64,000 nucleotides of DNA from Allobosea thiooxidans (GCF_900168195.1 NZ_FUYX01000011.1:1-64000); one strand, 5' to 3'; counted from the stretch's first letter, positions 18,184 to 27,388 are shown. The notes: a model not told the origin generated them from the sequence alone. Translations and numbers: made by a program.

Positions 18184-20403
18184 ATGGGCATGATGCGGCA
18201 ATACGAGCTCGTTGACCGGGTCAGGAGCTACAATCCGAACACCGACGAGGACCTGCTCAACCGGGCCTATGTCTATGCCATGCGCGCGCACGGCACGCAG
18301 AAGCGCGCCTCCGGCGACCCCTTCTTCGCCCATCCCCTCGAAGTCGCGGCGATCCTGACCGATCTCAAGCTCGACGACGCCACCATCGTCGCGGCCGTGC
18401 TGCACGACACGGTCGAGGACACGGCGGCGACGCTGGAAGAGATCGAGAGCATGTTCGGGCCGGATATCCGCCGGCTCGTCGACGGCCTCACCAAGATCAA
18501 GAAACTCGATCTCGTCTCGAAGAAGGCGGCCCAGGGCGAGAATTTCCGCAAGCTTCTGCTCGCCATCGCCGACGATGTCCGCGTGCTGCTGGTCAAGCTC
18601 GCCGACCGGCTGCACAACATGCGCACCCTGCACTTCGTTCCCCCGGAGAAGCGCCTGCGCATCGCCGAGGAGACGATCGAGATCTACGCCCCGCTTGCCG
18701 GCCGCATGGGCATGCAGGAGCTGCGCGAGGAACTGGAGGAACTCTCCTTCCGCCATATCAAGCCGGAAGCCCACGCCACCGTGACCAAGCGGCTGGAGGA
18801 GGTCACTGCGCGGGAAGGCAGGGTGATCGGCGAGATCGAGCTGGACCTCAAGGAAAAGCTTGCCGCCAGCGGCATCCAAGCGGAGGTCACCGGCCGGCGC
18901 AAGCGGCCCTATTCGATCTGGAAGAAGATGGAGCGCAAATCCGTCTCCTTCGAGCAGCTCTCCGACATCTTCGGCTTCCGCGTCATCGTCGAGAAGCCCG
19001 AGGACTGCTACCGCGTCCTCGGCATCGTCCACATGACCTGGCCGATGGTGCCCGGCCGCTACAAGGACTACATCTCGACGCCGAAGCAGAACGATTACCG
19101 CTCGATCCACACCACGGTCGTCGGCCCCGGCCACAGCCGCGTCGAGCTGCAGATCCGCACCGATGCGATGGATCGCATCGCCGAATACGGCATCGCCGCC
19201 CACGCCCACTACAAGGACGGCCGCCCCGGCGAGCCGATCCAGCTCGGCGACGAGAGCCGGGCCTATCAGTGGCTGCGCCGCACCGTCGACCTCCTCAACG
19301 AGGGCGACAGTCCGGAGGAGTTCCTCGAGCACACCAAGCTCGAGCTCTTCCACGACCAGGTCTTCTGCTTCACGCCGAAGGGCCGGCTCATCGCCCTGCC
19401 GCGGGGCGCGACGCCGATCGATTTCGCCTATGCGGTCCACACCGATGTCGGCAACAGCGCCGTCGGCGCGAAGATCAACGGGCGCATAGCCCCGCTGCTG
19501 ACCGAGCTGCAGAACGGCGACGAGGTCGAGATCACCCGCGCCGAGGGCCAGGCGCCACCGGCCGCCTGGGAATCGCTCGTTGTCACCGGCAAGGCCCGCG
19601 CCGCCATCCGCCGCGCCACCCGCGCCGCCGTGCGCCGGCAATATGCCGGGCTCGGCCGGCAGATCCTTGAGCGTGCCTTCTCGCGGGCCGAGCGCGCCTT
19701 CTCCGACGAGAAGCTCAAGGCGGCGCTGAAGCGCCTCGCCCGCAACACCGTCGACGACGTGCTCGCCGCGGTCGGCCGCGGCGAGATGTATTCCGGCGAC
19801 GTGGTCAAGGCGGTTTATCCCGATCTCGAGCCGGAGAAGCGCGCCACGGCGGAGGGCAAGCCGGCTGGCGCGCCCTCGGGCAAGGGCTGGTTCGAACTGC
19901 GCCAGGGCGAGAACCTCAAGTTCAAGCTCCCGGGCGAAGGACCCTCCGACAGTGCCATTCCGATCCGCGGCCTCGGCCGCGACCTGCCGGTGCGCTTCGC
20001 GCCCCAGGGCGGCGCCGTGCCCGGCGACCGCATCGTCGGCATCCTGACGCCGGGCGAGGGGGTGACGATCTATCCGATCCAGTCTCCGGCGCTCGCGGCC
20101 TTCGACAACGAGCCGGATCGCTGGCTCGACGTGCGCTGGGATCTCGACGACAAGGTCGCGCAGCGCTTCCCGGCCCGCATCGCCCTGAAGTCGATCAACG
20201 AGCCGGGTTCGCTCGCCCAGATCACCACCACCATCGCCGAGCATGACGGCAACATCGATTCCGTTTCGATGAACCGCCCGAATCCGGACTTCACCGACGT
20301 CACCATCGACCTCACGGTCTGGGACCTGAAGCACCTCTCGGCGATCATCAGCGAGCTGCGCGAGAAGCGGGTGATCAGCCGGGTCGAGCGGGTGATCGGG
20401 TAG
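18184..20403 (+). CDS. rsh: bifunctional (p)ppGpp synthetase/hydrolase
   Basis: 739 residues. It makes and degrades (p)ppGpp, the stringent-response signal. The HD hydrolase domain has H50 and the HDTVED motif at 74-79. The synthetase domain (about 230-350) carries GRYKDYISTPKQNDYRSIHTTV; the RxKD form is the one found in bifunctional enzymes, as opposed to the ExDD of synthetase-only RelA. A TGS domain (about 390-450, VFCFTPKGRLIALPRGATPIDFAY) and a C-terminal ACT domain (about 660-739) follow. Three in-frame ATGs lie close together; I take the first, which has an aggggcccgc spacing to its ribosome binding site. Usually named rsh, rel or spoT in alphaproteobacteria. Confidence 0.97.
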   Translation: MGMMRQYELVDRVRSYNPNTDEDLLNRAYVYAMRAHGTQKRASGDPFFAHPLEVAAILTDLKLDDATIVAAVLHDTVEDTAATLEEIESMFGPDIRRLVDGLTKIKKLDLVSKKAAQGENFRKLLLAIADDVRVLLVKLADRLHNMRTLHFVPPEKRLRIAEETIEIYAPLAGRMGMQELREELEELSFRHIKPEAHATVTKRLEEVTAREGRVIGEIELDLKEKLAASGIQAEVTGRRKRPYSIWKKMERKSVSFEQLSDIFGFRVIVEKPEDCYRVLGIVHMTWPMVPGRYKDYISTPKQNDYRSIHTTVVGPGHSRVELQIRTDAMDRIAEYGIAAHAHYKDGRPGEPIQLGDESRAYQWLRRTVDLLNEGDSPEEFLEHTKLELFHDQVFCFTPKGRLIALPRGATPIDFAYAVHTDVGNSAVGAKINGRIAPLLTELQNGDEVEITRAEGQAPPAAWESLVVTGKARAAIRRATRAAVRRQYAGLGRQILERAFSRAERAFSDEKLKAALKRLARNTVDDVLAAVGRGEMYSGDVVKAVYPDLEPEKRATAEGKPAGAPSGKGWFELRQGENLKFKLPGEGPSDSAIPIRGLGRDLPVRFAPQGGAVPGDRIVGILTPGEGVTIYPIQSPALAAFDNEPDRWLDVRWDLDDKVAQRFPARIALKSINEPGSLAQITTTIAEHDGNIDSVSMNRPNPDFTDVTIDLTVWDLKHLSAIISELREKRVISRVERVIG

Positions 20404-20416
20404 GGAGTGGCCCAGC

Positions 20417-20512
20417 CGTCATGCTCGGGCTTGACCCGAGCATCTCGGAAACCAGCCCCCTTCTTTTCATGAGATTCTCGGGTCGAAGCTGCGCTTCGCC
20501 CGAGAATGACGG
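20417..20512. repeat. palindromic intergenic element, family B copy 2
   Basis: Begins cgtcatgctcgggcttgacc, ends ttcgcccgagaatgacgg. It fills the space between the convergent rsh and LysR genes, stopping two bases before the LysR stop codon. Confidence 0.87.
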
Positions 20513-20514
20513 GT

Positions 20515-21354
20515 TTATCCCCGGAACGCCGCGGCAAGCTCGCGCACGAAAGCCCCTGCACGCGGTGTCGCGACATTGCTCCGGAGCACGACCTGCGACC
20601 CGCCGAGCGATGGCAGGCCCCAGCTCGGACCGATATCGACCGTGCCCGCCGGCGCGATCCGCGCGGCCAGCGGCGAGACGCCGAGCCCGACCTGAACGGC
20701 GGCCGCGACCGCCGCCATGCCGCCGCCTACGAAAGCCTCGCGCCAGGCGATGCCGGCGCGGTCGAGCGTGTCCATGCTGTGCCGGCGCAGGCGGCATTCG
20801 GCGACGAGACTGACCAGCGGCACCGGCGCGTCGGCTTGCCGAACGAGACCGGGGGCTGCGAACCAGCCGACGGCATCCTCGCGCAGGACCTCGCCGGTCC
20901 GTCCTGCCGCGAGCCGGCGCACGATCACGACATCGAGCTCGCCGCGTTCGAACGCGTCTTCCAGCATCCGCGACGGCTCGATCCGCAGATTGATGACGAT
21001 GCCGGGATCATGCGCCGTCAGGCGCGCCAGCACGGCTGGGACCTCGGCTCCAACAGCCTGTTCACTGATGCCCACCGCAATATGCTCTGGAGCCACCGCG
21101 AAGGCGGCGAGCGCCTTGCCATGGGCCGCCAGCAAGTCGCGGGCGGCGGGCAGGAAGCGCTCGCCCTCGGCGGTCAAGCGCACGAGTCGGGGATGGCGCT
21201 GCAGCAGCAGGCGACCCAACCCGTCCTCCAGCCGTTTGACCCGCGTGCTGACCAGCGATTGCGTCGTGCCGAGTGCCTCGGCGGCGCGGGTGAAGCTTTT
21301 CAGCTCGGCCGTGCGCAGGAAGGAGGCGACGGCATCGATGTCCAGAGTGTTCAT
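20515..21354 (-). CDS. LysR-type transcriptional regulator
   Basis: 279 residues. Winged helix-turn-helix at about 3-62 (VASFLRTAELKSFTRAAEALGTTQSLVSTRVKRLEDGLG), then the ligand-binding domain with two periplasmic-binding-like lobes. It is divergent from the tautomerase gene with 111 bases between, and an operator-like palindrome lies there, so it most likely controls that gene and itself. The effector is unknown. Confidence 0.93.
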   Translation of the reverse strand: MNTLDIDAVASFLRTAELKSFTRAAEALGTTQSLVSTRVKRLEDGLGRLLLQRHPRLVRLTAEGERFLPAARDLLAAHGKALAAFAVAPEHIAVGISEQAVGAEVPAVLARLTAHDPGIVINLRIEPSRMLEDAFERGELDVVIVRRLAAGRTGEVLREDAVGWFAAPGLVRQADAPVPLVSLVAECRLRRHSMDTLDRAGIAWREAFVGGGMAAVAAAVQVGLGVSPLAARIAPAGTVDIGPSWGLPSLGGSQVVLRSNVATPRAGAFVRELAAAFRG

Positions 21355-21367
21355 AAATCATAATACC

Positions 21368-21380
21368 ATATCATTGATAT
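21368..21380. promoter_or_regulatory. operator-like palindrome between LysR and tautomerase genes
   Basis: Perfect arms ATATCA / TGATAT around one base, in an AT-rich 50-base stretch of otherwise GC-rich DNA. This is the expected place and form for a LysR-family binding site, but the assignment is inferred from position. Confidence 0.5.
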
Positions 21381-21465
21381 CATCATAGATGCGATTTTTA
21401 GATCATGAGCAGCGGTCTAAGGTGCTCTCGAAAGGCGCGGTTGCGCCTGGACACGGAGACAGACC

Positions 21466-21849
21466 ATGCCCCTGATCAGGATTTCCATGCGCCGCGGCCG
21501 CCCGGCCTCCGAGCCGGCCGCGATCATCGATGGCGTCTACAAGGCGCTGCGCGAGACTTTCGAGGTGCCGGAGAAGGACCTCTTCGGCGTCGTCCACCAG
21601 CACGACGCCGACGAGTTCGTCTTCGACGCGAATTATTTCGGCTTCAATCGCAGCGACAGGTTGGTGATCATTCAGCTCACCGTCGCCAATACGCGCGGCG
21701 TCACGCAGAAGAAGAAGCTCTACGCCGCGATCGTCGAAAATCTGGGGAAGGAGCCCGGTCTGAAGCCGGACGACATCTTCATCAATCTCGTCGAGGTGAA
21801 GCGCGAGGACTGGTCCTTCGGCGGCGGCATCGCGCAATATGTGGCGTGA
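21466..21849 (+). CDS. tautomerase family protein (4-oxalocrotonate tautomerase fold)
   Basis: 127 residues. After removal of the initiator methionine the protein starts with proline (MPLIRISMRRG), the catalytic base of the family. The double length compared with 4-oxalocrotonate tautomerase (about 62 residues) and the C-terminal IFINLVEVKREDWSFGGGIAQY fit the fused-repeat group often found beside LysR regulators. It probably acts on small 2-oxo or enol acids; the exact substrate is not visible. Confidence 0.9.
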   Translation: MPLIRISMRRGRPASEPAAIIDGVYKALRETFEVPEKDLFGVVHQHDADEFVFDANYFGFNRSDRLVIIQLTVANTRGVTQKKKLYAAIVENLGKEPGLKPDDIFINLVEVKREDWSFGGGIAQYVA

Positions 21850-21855
21850 CGCACG

Positions 21856-21949
21856 CTGTCATTCTCGGGCGCCGCTTTGCGGCGACCCGAGGATTTCATG
21901 ACCGGATGGCTGGTTTCCGAGATGGTCGGGTCAAGCCCGACCATGACGC
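21856..21949. repeat. palindromic intergenic element, family B copy 3 (opposite orientation)
   Basis: Starts ctgtcattctcgggcgccgc and ends cgggtcaagcccgaccatgac, the reverse arrangement of the copies at 9056 and 20417. It lies between the tautomerase gene and recO. Confidence 0.85.
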
Positions 21950-21988
21950 TGTTTCTTCCGGCGCCCGGCTGCCCTAAATCCTGTCCTC

Positions 21989-22756
21989 ATGGAATGGACC
22001 GACGAGGGCACGATCATCGGCCTCAAGGCTCATGGCGAGAGCGCCGTGATCCTGGAGGTGATGACGCGCGAGCATGGTCGTCATCTCGGGCTCGTCAGGG
22101 GCGGGCGTTCCGCCAAGGCGCAGGCGCCGCTCCAGCCCGGCAACCACGTTTCGCTGACCTGGCGCGCCCGGCTCGACGAGCATCTCGGCGAGTACAAGAT
22201 CGAGCTCCTGGCCTCCCACGCGGCGCGGCTGATGGCCGCCCCGGTGGCGCTGTACGGGCTGGCAACGGTCTCCGGCCTGCTGCGGCTGCTGCCGGAGCGC
22301 GATCCCCATCCCGGGCTTTATGAGGGGCTCTCGGTCCTGATCGCCCATCTCGACGAGCCGCAACTCGCCCCCGCGCTGGTCGTGCGCTTCGAGCTCGCCA
22401 TGTTGGGGGAGCTCGGCTTCGGGCTCGACCTCTCGCGCTGCGCCGTCACCCAATCGCCGGACGATCTCAGCCATGTCTCGCCCAAATCGGGCAAGGCGGT
22501 GAGCCGCCCGGTCGCGCAGCCCTATCTCGACCGGCTGCTGGCGCTGCCGGCCTTCCTGGTCGAGGGGCAGGGTGGGCGCACGCCTTCCGCGGCGGAAATC
22601 CTGGCGGGCTTCGCGCTCACCGGCTTCTTCCTGCGCCGCCACATCCTCGAGCCGCGCGACCTGCGCGAGCCGCCGGAGCGGGCGCGGCTGATCGAGCTGG
22701 CCGGGCGCGCTGCGGCGAATGCGGCCGAGGCCGATCCATCCACCGATTCAGCGTGA
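21989..22756 (+). CDS. recO: DNA repair protein RecO
   Basis: 255 residues. RecO loads RecA in the RecF pathway. The N-terminal OB fold (about 1-80) begins MEWTDEGTIIGLKAHGESAVILEVMTREHGRHLGLVRGG, which is typical. The C-terminal helical domain carries LAMLGELGFGLDLSRCAVT and the late FFLRRHILEP motif. It precedes parC by 224 bases that hold two palindromic elements. In many relatives recO directly follows era; here they are 10 kb apart. Confidence 0.95.
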   Translation: MEWTDEGTIIGLKAHGESAVILEVMTREHGRHLGLVRGGRSAKAQAPLQPGNHVSLTWRARLDEHLGEYKIELLASHAARLMAAPVALYGLATVSGLLRLLPERDPHPGLYEGLSVLIAHLDEPQLAPALVVRFELAMLGELGFGLDLSRCAVTQSPDDLSHVSPKSGKAVSRPVAQPYLDRLLALPAFLVEGQGGRTPSAAEILAGFALTGFFLRRHILEPRDLREPPERARLIELAGRAAANAAEADPSTDSA

Positions 22757-22830
22757 AATGCCGGCGCCGGCGTTTGCGCGCATGGCAGCGTACCTGCATT
22801 GTTCTAGCGGGCTGATTCGCGCTGTGCCAT

Positions 22831-22882
22831 AGAGCATTGCGCGAAAAAGTGGGTCCCGGTTTTTCGCGTCGAGCAACGCTCT
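22831..22882. repeat. palindromic element upstream of parC (gcgaaaaa...tttttcgc type)
   Basis: Inner perfect arms cgcgaaaaa (22840-22848) and tttttcgcg (22860-22868) around gtgggtcccgg, with outer arms agagcattg / caacgctct matching at all but one base. This is the layout of a short palindromic repeat seen in many Rhizobiales genomes. Confidence 0.8.
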
Positions 22883-22894
22883 GACTCTGAGAAT

Positions 22895-22940
22895 CGATCC
22901 CATCGTATTCGGACGGTGCCGTCCGAATACGATGGGATCG
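22895..22940. repeat. perfect 20-bp inverted repeat upstream of parC
   Basis: Arms cgatcccatcgtattcggac (22895-22914) and its exact complement (22921-22940) around a 6-base loop ggtgcc. It ends 40 bases before the parC start, so it would be in the 5' leader of the mRNA. Confidence 0.92.
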
Positions 22941-22980
22941 GGACCGCGCGAAATTTGGACAAGACGAGGGCTGAAGACGC

Positions 22981-25227
22981 ATGGGCAAGCCGGTCGATCC
23001 GCCGCCGGAGGACGAAGCCGAGCGCATCGATCTGAAATCGGCGCTCGAGGAGCGCTATCTCGCCTATGCGCTGTCCACCATCATGCACCGCGCCTTGCCG
23101 GATGCGCGCGACGGCCTGAAGCCGGTCCACCGCCGCATCCTGCACGCCATGCGGCTGCTCCGGCTCGATCCCGGCCAGGTCCACAAGAAATGCGCCCGCA
23201 TCGTCGGCGACGTCATCGGTAAGTTCCACCCGCATGGCGACCAGTCGGTCTATGACGCGCTGGTTCGCCTCGCGCAGGATTTCGCCCAGCGCTATCCGCT
23301 CGTCGACGGGCAGGGCAATTTCGGCAATATCGACGGCGATAACGCCGCCGCCTACCGCTACACCGAAGCGCGTATGACCGAGGTCGCGCGGTTGCTTCTC
23401 GACGGCATCGACGAGGACGCGGTCGATTTCCGCGAGACTTATAACGGCGAGGACGAGGAGCCGATCGTGCTCCCGGCCGCCTTTCCGAACCTGCTGGCCA
23501 ATGGTTCGCAGGGCATCGCGGTCGGCATGGCGACCTCGATCCCGCCGCACAATGCGGCCGAGCTCTGCGACGCCGCACTCTACCTGATCCAGCACCCGGA
23601 GACCTCCTCCGAGCAGCTCATGACCTTTGTGCCCGGCCCGGATTTCCCGACCGGCGGCATCATCGTCGAGAGCCGCGAGTCGATGGCGGAGACCTATCGC
23701 ACCGGCCGCGGCGCCTTCCGCACCCGCGCGCGCTGGCATGTCGAGGATCAGGGCCGCGGCACCTGGCTCGCCGTCGTCACCGAGATCCCCTACATGGTCT
23801 CGAAGGGGCGGCTGATCGAGAAGATCGCCGAGCTGCTCAACGATAAGAAGCTGCCTCTGGTCGCAGACCTGCGCGACGAATCCGCGGAAGATATCCGCAT
23901 CGTCATCGAGCCGCGCGCCCGCAACGTCGACGCCAACCTGATGATGGAATCGCTCTTCAGGCTCTCGGAGCTCGAAGCCCGCATTCCGATGAACATGAAC
24001 GTGCTGACCGGCGGGCTGGTGCCGCGCGTGCTCGGGCTCGCCGAGGCGCTGCGCGCCTGGCTCGACCACCGCCGCGAGGTGCTGCAGCGCCGCTCGCGCT
24101 TCCGGCTCGGCCAGATCGACAAGCGCCTCGAGATCTTGCGCGGCCTGCTGATCGTCTATCTCGACCTCGACCGGGTGATCAAAATCATCCGCGAGGAGGA
24201 TGAGCCGAAGATCGAGCTGATGAAGGTCTTCGATCTCACCGAGATCCAGGCCAATGCCATTCTCGACACGCGCCTGCGCGCTTTGCGCAAGCTCGAGGAA
24301 ATGCAGCTCAAGACCGAACTGGACGAGCTGACCAAGGAGAAGGAGCAGATCGAGGGTCTGCTCGCCTCCGAGGCGACGCAATGGAAGACCATCGCCTGGG
24401 ATATCCGCCAGGTGAAGAAGACCTTCGGCCCGGAGACGGTGATCGGCAAGCGCCGCACCGATTTCGCCGACATGCCGGACACCGCCGATATCGACCTGAC
24501 CCAGGCCATGGTCGAGCGCGAGCCGATCACGGTGGTGATCTCGAAGAAGGGCTGGATCCGGGCGCTGAAGGGCCATGTGCAGGATCGCTCCAGCTTCTCC
24601 TTCAAGGGCGACGACGCGCTGCAGACGGCCTTCTTCACCGAGACCACGGCGAAGGTGCTGGTGCTGGCCTCGAACGGCAAGATCTTCACGCTCGATGCCT
24701 CCAAGCTGCCGGGCGGGCGCGGCTTCGGCGATCCGATCCGGCTGATGATCGAGCTGGAGGAGACGGCCGAGATCGTCACGGCCTTCCCCTACAGGCCGGG
24801 CACGAAGTTGCTGATGGCGACGAGCGAGGGCAGGGGGTTCGTGGCACCGGCGGACGACGTCGTCGCCAATACCCGCAAGGGCCGGCAGGTGCTGAATGTC
24901 GACGGCAAGGCGACGGCCGTCCTCGCCGCACCGGCGGATGGCGACCATGTCGCGATCATCGGCCAGAACCGCAAACTGCTCTGCTTCCCGATCACGGAAG
25001 TGGCCGAGATGGCGCGCGGCAAGGGCGTGCGGCTGCAGCGCTACAAGGACGGCGGCTTCTCCGACGCCAAGACCTTCAACCTCGCCGACGGCCTGACCTG
25101 GCTCGACACCTCAGGCCGGACCTGGACCGTGGCGCAGAGCGAATTGCTTGAGTGGCTCGGCCACCGCGCCGAGGCCGGGCGCCTGCCGCCGAAGGGCTTC
25201 CCCAAGAGCAATACGTTCGGGGGCTGA
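22981..25227 (+). CDS. parC: DNA topoisomerase IV subunit A
   Basis: 748 residues. Topoisomerase IV separates linked daughter chromosomes. The breakage-reunion domain has the catalytic tyrosine Y127 in YRYTEARM and the [20 protein letters not shown] region. A coiled segment (about 400-470) and a beta-pinwheel C-terminal domain follow. The shorter C-terminal part and the overall length separate it from GyrA, which is typically about 880-930 residues in alphaproteobacteria. The position matching E. coli ParC Ser80 is glutamine (Q88). The parE partner is not in the window. Confidence 0.95.
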   Translation: MGKPVDPPPEDEAERIDLKSALEERYLAYALSTIMHRALPDARDGLKPVHRRILHAMRLLRLDPGQVHKKCARIVGDVIGKFHPHGDQSVYDALVRLAQDFAQRYPLVDGQGNFGNIDGDNAAAYRYTEARMTEVARLLLDGIDEDAVDFRETYNGEDEEPIVLPAAFPNLLANGSQGIAVGMATSIPPHNAAELCDAALYLIQHPETSSEQLMTFVPGPDFPTGGIIVESRESMAETYRTGRGAFRTRARWHVEDQGRGTWLAVVTEIPYMVSKGRLIEKIAELLNDKKLPLVADLRDESAEDIRIVIEPRARNVDANLMMESLFRLSELEARIPMNMNVLTGGLVPRVLGLAEALRAWLDHRREVLQRRSRFRLGQIDKRLEILRGLLIVYLDLDRVIKIIREEDEPKIELMKVFDLTEIQANAILDTRLRALRKLEEMQLKTELDELTKEKEQIEGLLASEATQWKTIAWDIRQVKKTFGPETVIGKRRTDFADMPDTADIDLTQAMVEREPITVVISKKGWIRALKGHVQDRSSFSFKGDDALQTAFFTETTAKVLVLASNGKIFTLDASKLPGGRGFGDPIRLMIELEETAEIVTAFPYRPGTKLLMATSEGRGFVAPADDVVANTRKGRQVLNVDGKATAVLAAPADGDHVAIIGQNRKLLCFPITEVAEMARGKGVRLQRYKDGGFSDAKTFNLADGLTWLDTSGRTWTVAQSELLEWLGHRAEAGRLPPKGFPKSNTFGG

Positions 25228-25673
25228 GTGCTTGCCTGCGCCAGCGTGGCGACTGGTGGTAGGGCAGCGAAAATCCCGACGGAAAACCCTCTCCCAGCGG
25301 GCAGAGGGTAGGCTGAGGGGAAGGTCGCTAGAGTTTGCGCATTTGCTCGGAACCATTCCGCCATCCTGGGCTTGACCCGGGATCCATGCCGGTACGGTAC
25401 CGATCAAGGTTCAGGCATGGATCCCGGATATTCGCTTCGCTCCGTCCGGGACGACCCGCGCTTCCATGCAGAATGCAGCACGCTCTAACCGAATTTGGAG
25501 CGAGTTTGTCACAGCAGGCGTGAGGGCGCAGCGCTGGTCGAGCGGCTTACATCTCACCCCTTATCCCCCTCCTTACAGGAGAGAGGGCCCGTGTCACCCT
25601 CGTAAAATGTCAATAATATCAAAGGTCTGTAGGCGATTCCGGAATCGGATCCGCAGCCGCTTGAATCAGCTTC
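25228..25673. other. 446-base intergenic region with repeats, no gene
   Basis: No credible coding frame. It holds a hairpin with ccctctcccagcgggcagaggg near 25284, a family-B-like palindromic element at 25360-25454, a second pyrimidine/purine patch with ctcctt/aggagagaggg near 25570-25590, and a 12-bp perfect palindrome (gattccggaatc) at 25635-25646. The parC and outer-membrane genes converge on it. Confidence 0.7.
25360..25454. repeat. palindromic intergenic element, family B related
   Basis: Contains cgccatcctgggcttgaccc and gggatccatgcc, then ggcatggatcccgg and cgctccgtccgggacgac. The inner gggatccatgcc / ggcatggatccc arms are perfectly complementary. Confidence 0.8.
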
Positions 25674-26273
25674 TCAGCGGATCGCCTGGCCGACGAAGCC
25701 GACTTCCAGACCGAGCGTGACCTTGTCGGTCACGGCCCATTCCACGCCGGCGCGCGCCTCGGGCCGCACGGCGATCTCGCTGCGGCTGAACGGGCTGTAG
25801 AAGGGCGTCGCGCCATAGCGCCAGGTCTCGTTGGCGGCGCTCATCCCGACCTTGGTATAGAGCAGCACGTCGGGCGTCACCAGCACGCCGGTCTTGATCT
25901 GGAAGGCGCCGGCGAAGTCACGCGTATAGGCGACGTTGCCGAAGCTCGGATAGCCGTAGCCGCCGATCGCGGGGGCGTAGTCGAGCGCGCCGATGATGCC
26001 GTAGACGAAGTTGCCCTCCCGCCGCATCATCCCCGCCTCGAGCCCGATGGTCGGCCCGGCGCTGGTGCGCATATGCTTCGAGCTGGTGACCTGGAAGCCG
26101 GAGGAGATCCGGGCATAGGACCCTTCCCAGCGTGGCGACAGCATCGGCTCGTCCCAGGCGAAGGAGGGCAGGGTGGCGAAGCCCGTGAGCGGCAGCAGGG
26201 CCTGTGCCTGCGCGCTGGTGCCGGCTGCGATCAGGGTCGCAAGCACCGCAGTGGCAAGAGGCGTATATCTCAC
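25674..26273 (-). CDS. small outer-membrane beta-barrel protein
   Basis: 199 residues. A signal peptide (MRYTPLATAVLATLIAAGTSAQA, cleavage likely before QALLPLT) leads a chain of alternating hydrophobic strands: YARISSGFQV, GPTIGLEAGMM, FVYGIIGALDY, FAGAFQIKTGVLV, VLLYTKVGMSAANE, RPEARAGVEWAVTD and VTLGLEVGFVG. This looks like an eight-stranded Omp25/Omp31-type barrel, although the last residues (GQAIR) do not end in the usual phenylalanine. Function is likely structural or adhesive; no enzyme motif is visible. Confidence 0.8.
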   Translation of the reverse strand: MRYTPLATAVLATLIAAGTSAQAQALLPLTGFATLPSFAWDEPMLSPRWEGSYARISSGFQVTSSKHMRTSAGPTIGLEAGMMRREGNFVYGIIGALDYAPAIGGYGYPSFGNVAYTRDFAGAFQIKTGVLVTPDVLLYTKVGMSAANETWRYGATPFYSPFSRSEIAVRPEARAGVEWAVTDKVTLGLEVGFVGQAIR

Positions 26274-26362
26274 GTCGTAGGCATCCTCGCGTCAACGCAC
26301 CCCATGGCAAGCTACCATGGGGCCGGGAGAATGTCGCGGTTTTGTGGCCGGGCCCTGCCGCC

Positions 26363-27388
26363 TCAGGCGATCTTGGTCCTGAGCTTGAGAAAGCGCAGCG
26401 TCCGCTCGGCGGTGGCGAGGTCGAGCTTGGCATAGGCGTCGACATCGTCGTCGATGTCGCGCGAGGAGAAATAGAGCCGCCGCGCCCGCAGCTGCAGGAT
26501 GGCGCGGAAGGCCGTGGTGCCGATGCCGAGCGAGCGACAGGTGACGGCGATGCCGCTGGCGTCGCGCTGCATGAGGACGCGCAGTGCCTGTTCGATCGTA
26601 ATGTCGGCGACCTGCGCCAGCACCTGGGCGAGGTGGTAGGCCCGGTCCTCGTCGGCCAGCATGGTCAGCACGTCGTCGACCTCGCGCACCTTCGCCGTCA
26701 GGTCGGAGAGCAGGAGCTTGACCTCGAGCCGCTGCTGGCGCGCCTGGCGGGCGAGCGACACAGCCTCTTCCGTCGCCTTCGCGCCGGCGCCAGCACCGTC
26801 GGCGAAATGCTCGACGATGCGCAGCACGCGCTGGGCCCGGTTCGGGGCGAGGTCGGAACGGCGGGCCAGCGCGCCGGCGATTGCGGCATCGCCTTCGCCG
26901 CGTTCGAGCAGGCGGTCGAAGCCGCGGTCCGAGAAGGCGGCGCCTTCGTTGGCGCTGACCGTGTGCAGCACCTTCTGGTCGCCGCGCTCGACGAGGATGT
27001 CGGTGACGCTTTCCGAAAGCCGGGCACGTTCGGCGATGGCGACGAGGTGCTGCTGGGACTGGCCGACGGCGATGGCGGCGAGATCCGTATCGGTCAGCAC
27101 CGGTGAGAGCGTCAGCACGAGGCGTGCCACCTCGGCATTGCTGTCGCCGCCGAGGCTTACCGCGACATTGTGCGGCAGGGTCGGCATGCTCGCCACGCGG
27201 TCGGCGTAGCCCTTGCGCTCGTCGTCGCCGAGATGGGCGAGCGAAGTCGTCGCGATCTCGCCGTAATGTTCCTTGGCGGCGTCGTTGGGTTCCTGATCGA
27301 GCAGGAACAGGTCCGTGACGGCATGAAGCAACTGCCGGCGCGAATCCGACGACATGTCGGCCGGCATCCGGGTCAGGTTACGCAACAT
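26363..27388 (-). CDS. DUF2336 domain protein
   Basis: 341 residues from the ATG of MLRNLTRM; a GTG four codons earlier is possible. The sequence is all-helical with repeated units of about 35-40 residues (for example VLTDTDLAAIAVGQSQQHLVAIAERARLSESVTDILVERGDQKVLHTVSANEGA), which is the pattern of DUF2336, a HEAT-like family of unknown role common in Rhizobiales. No signal peptide or transmembrane segment, so it is likely cytoplasmic. It stands alone, with 89 bases to the outer-membrane gene downstream. Confidence 0.88.
   Translation of the reverse strand: MLRNLTRMPADMSSDSRRQLLHAVTDLFLLDQEPNDAAKEHYGEIATTSLAHLGDDERKGYADRVASMPTLPHNVAVSLGGDSNAEVARLVLTLSPVLTDTDLAAIAVGQSQQHLVAIAERARLSESVTDILVERGDQKVLHTVSANEGAAFSDRGFDRLLERGEGDAAIAGALARRSDLAPNRAQRVLRIVEHFADGAGAGAKATEEAVSLARQARQQRLEVKLLLSDLTAKVREVDDVLTMLADEDRAYHLAQVLAQVADITIEQALRVLMQRDASGIAVTCRSLGIGTTAFRAILQLRARRLYFSSRDIDDDVDAYAKLDLATAERTLRFLKLRTKIA

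Noticed and set aside
18091..20334. Long minus-strand open frame opposite rsh
   Set aside because: Shadow of the (p)ppGpp enzyme gene; aspartate/arginine-rich repeats of complementary codons.
22804..24948. Long minus-strand open frame opposite parC
   Set aside because: Antisense shadow with no recognisable domain.
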